From positions 372,001 to 436,000 of the forward strand of contig NZ_FSRK01000001.1 of assembly GCF_900141765.1 (NCBI RefSeq): a DNA stretch of 64,000 bases, written 5' to 3'. The DNA is from Epilithonimonas zeae (GTDB lineage Bacteria > Bacteroidota > Bacteroidia > Flavobacteriales > Weeksellaceae). Below, one piece after another: positions 62,328-64,000 of the stretch. Each line of letters starts with the position of its first letter. Position 1 is the stretch's first letter. The translations under genes and the position numbers were made by a program. The notes beneath the pieces were generated by a model that was not told the DNA's origin, searched no databases, and worked only from the letters and a program-made list of their open reading frames with translations.

Positions 62328-63650
62328 ATGAACACAATTGTACACGAAAATAAAGTAAAAGAAACCCTCGGAAAACACATCCTTGCAGACGGTTTCGATT
62401 TTGTAATGGATTTTGAAAAATCCCACGGTTCCTACATCGTTGACCGTTTGACGGGCAAAGAATATCTTGATATGTTCTCTATGTTCGCATCGGCTTCCGT
62501 AGGTTACAATCATCCATACATTTTGGAAAAAGCAAATTGGCTGGGAAGATTAGCAACTTATAAACCAACGCTTAGCGACGTTTATTTGCAGGAATATGCA
62601 GATTTTATGGAAGTTTTTTCCAGAGTCGCGATTCCGAAGGAATTACCTTATTGCTTTTTCGTAGAAGGCGGTGCTTTGGCTGTGGAAAATGCTTTGAAGA
62701 CAGCTTTCGACTGGAAAACCAGAAAGAACTGGCAGAAGAATATTGATAAAGAAGCCGGAATGGTTATCCATTTTAAGCAATCCTTCCACGGAAGAAGCGG
62801 TTATACATTGTCTTTGACCAATACTTCTGACCCGAGAAAACACCAGTATTTCCCCAAATTCGATTGGCCAAGAATTACGAATCCAAAACTGAATTTCCCA
62901 ATTACAGAAGATAATCTGGAGGAAACAATCAAGCACGAGCAATTGGCTCTATTGCATATTCAAGAAGCGATTCTGACAAATCCGGATCAAGTGGCTTGTA
63001 TTATCATCGAACCAATCCAGGCAGAAGGCGGTGACAATCATTTCAGAAACGAGTTCTTTACTGAATTAAGAAAAATCTGCGATGAAAACGAGATTCTTCT
63101 TATCCTTGATGAAGTTCAAACAGGAATTGGAATGACGGGGAAAATGTGGGCTTTCCAGCATCTTGATATTATTCCGGATGTCATTACTTTCGGTAAGAAA
63201 ACTCAGGTTTGTGGAATTCTAGCCAATAAGGAAAAATTGGATGAAGTAGAACATCACGTTTTCGTAGAAAGTTCCAGAATCAATTCTACATTTGGAGGGA
63301 ATTTTATTGATATGCTTCGTTTTCAATTAGTTTTAGAAATTATTGAAAATGAAAATCTGATTGAAAATTCTAAAATTGTAGGTGAATTTTTATTAGATGG
63401 ATTGAAAAAATTAGCGCAGAAATTTCCTGAAAATATTTCTGCTGCAAGAGGAAAAGGTTTAATGTGCGCATTTGATCTAAAAGATGGGGAGTCCAGAGAA
63501 TGGTTGAGAAGCAAACTTTATGACGAAGGAATTATCATTTTAACTTGTGGTGACCAGTCGCTTAGATTCCGTCCACATCTGAATGTAACAAAAGAAGAAA
63601 TCCAAATTATTTTAGATAAAATTAATTCAATATTTGAGAATTTAATATAA
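62328..63650 (+). CDS. lat: L-lysine 6-aminotransferase
   Basis: This class III PLP aminotransferase of 440 residues moves the epsilon-amino group of lysine to 2-oxoglutarate, giving 2-aminoadipate semialdehyde. Visible features are SASVGYNHPYI (about residue 56), FVEGGALAVENALK, HFKQSFHGRSGYTLSLTNT, ILDEVQTGIGMTG with the cofactor Asp, and the Schiff-base Lys in ITFGKKTQVCGIL. The QTGIGMTGKMWAFQH pattern and the length are those of the lysine 6-transaminases first studied in flavobacteria. Its product is the substrate of the ALDH7-type gene upstream. Confidence 0.9.
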   Translation: MNTIVHENKVKETLGKHILADGFDFVMDFEKSHGSYIVDRLTGKEYLDMFSMFASASVGYNHPYILEKANWLGRLATYKPTLSDVYLQEYADFMEVFSRVAIPKELPYCFFVEGGALAVENALKTAFDWKTRKNWQKNIDKEAGMVIHFKQSFHGRSGYTLSLTNTSDPRKHQYFPKFDWPRITNPKLNFPITEDNLEETIKHEQLALLHIQEAILTNPDQVACIIIEPIQAEGGDNHFRNEFFTELRKICDENEILLILDEVQTGIGMTGKMWAFQHLDIIPDVITFGKKTQVCGILANKEKLDEVEHHVFVESSRINSTFGGNFIDMLRFQLVLEIIENENLIENSKIVGEFLLDGLKKLAQKFPENISAARGKGLMCAFDLKDGESREWLRSKLYDEGIIILTCGDQSLRFRPHLNVTKEEIQIILDKINSIFENLI

Positions 63651-63717
63651 GGAATTTCAGATTATGGTATTTTTTTCGTAAATTGCTTTGCTTAATAAAA
63701 AAATCAAAATCTGAATT

Positions 63718-63945
63718 ATGGATGCAACAACAAGAGTGGCTGTTTACGAAAGTAATAGCCCACAGGAGATTCAGCTAATAAAATTTAGGCTGGAAGATGC
63801 AGGAATAAAATGTGATGTAGAGAACTCTTATCTTAGTTTTTTATCTACTCCCACTGCAACCAACACTTTTATTAAAGTCGATATCAAAGACGAAAAAAAA
63901 GCATTTGATATCATCGATGAGTATTTAAAATCAAATCAAAATTGA
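63718..63945 (+). CDS. DUF2007 domain protein
   Basis: The 75-residue cytoplasmic protein matches the short DUF2007 (putative signal-transducing) domain: RVAVYESNSPQEIQLIKFRLEDAGIKCDVENSY and IKVDIKDEKKAFDIIDEY. The function of the family is not known. It has no obvious strong promoter. The remaining 55 bp to the window end hold nothing I can assign. Confidence 0.82.
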   Translation: MDATTRVAVYESNSPQEIQLIKFRLEDAGIKCDVENSYLSFLSTPTATNTFIKVDIKDEKKAFDIIDEYLKSNQN

Positions 63946-64000
63946 TTTCATATTTTTAAATTTTACGTTTTACAGGAATCGGGTTCAAACTGTTTTGAGC

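Noticed and set aside
63946-64000. The last 55 bp, checked for the start of a tRNA or another gene.
   Set aside because: No cloverleaf parts or start codon with a promoter can be seen in so short a stretch.
1-64000. Search for CRISPR arrays, insertion sequences, prophage and tRNA or rRNA genes.
   Set aside because: No regularly spaced repeats, transposase or phage-type proteins, or recognisable RNA gene patterns were found by eye.

Overview
The window looks like a chromosomal segment of a flavobacterium (Bacteroidota, Flavobacteriia), most likely in or near Chryseobacterium (family Weeksellaceae). This is inferred from several signals: AT-rich DNA; many start sites preceded by the Bacteroidota -7 box TAnnTTTG rather than strong Shine-Dalgarno sites; several secreted proteins with type IX secretion system (T9SS) C-terminal sorting domains; a TonB-dependent receptor with a carboxypeptidase-like N-terminal domain; a DUF2723 protein; and a discrete 14-gene complex I operon. 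I see no rRNA, tRNA, insertion sequence, prophage or CRISPR array. Most genes are housekeeping or conserved envelope genes.

Region 1 (1-14,400, minus strand) is the complete NADH:quinone oxidoreductase operon nuoA to nuoN, in canonical order with separate nuoC and nuoD and a short NuoG. A 281-residue exported, probably outer-membrane, protein is inserted between nuoF and nuoG. A terminator follows nuoN and a -7 box precedes nuoA.

Region 2 (14,450-22,731) holds small independent units: a 60-residue membrane protein, a GNAT-like protein, a YugP-type membrane zinc peptidase, a YigZ/IMPACT protein with an apparently leaderless promoter, a ketoacyl-ACP synthase III-like enzyme, a membrane metallophosphoesterase, a degenerate polysaccharide deacetylase-like protein, an SDR-type threonine dehydrogenase and a 3-mercaptopyruvate-type sulfurtransferase. 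A 32-bp perfect palindrome lies at 14,673-14,704.

Region 3 (22,789-31,926) is an envelope and secretion region. Three consecutive T9SS-type secreted proteins lie between two very large minus-strand outer-membrane proteins. One of these appears to fuse an inactive M1-aminopeptidase-like domain to a beta-barrel.

Region 4 (32,205-46,603) has a PyrE-PyrF fusion, the tag glycosylase and a beta-lactamase-family hydrolase. It also has a pair of PLP enzymes that I interpret as a sulfonolipid (capnine/sulfobacin) synthesis pair, a TMEM260/DUF2723 membrane protein, a DUF1697 protein, kdsA and a TonB-dependent receptor.

Region 5 (46,728-59,928) carries an NlpC/P60 hydrolase, an O-methyltransferase, an OmpA-like lipoprotein, a tilS-dsbD-GNAT run, an ExbD-like protein, a lipoprotein-hydrolase-DUF1304 run, an NrnA-type DHH phosphoesterase, two more T9SS proteins and era. 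Region 6 (60,185-63,945) contains an ALDH7-type dehydrogenase and an L-lysine 6-aminotransferase, together a route from lysine to 2-aminoadipate. An AT-rich orphan secreted protein sits between them, and a DUF2007 protein follows.
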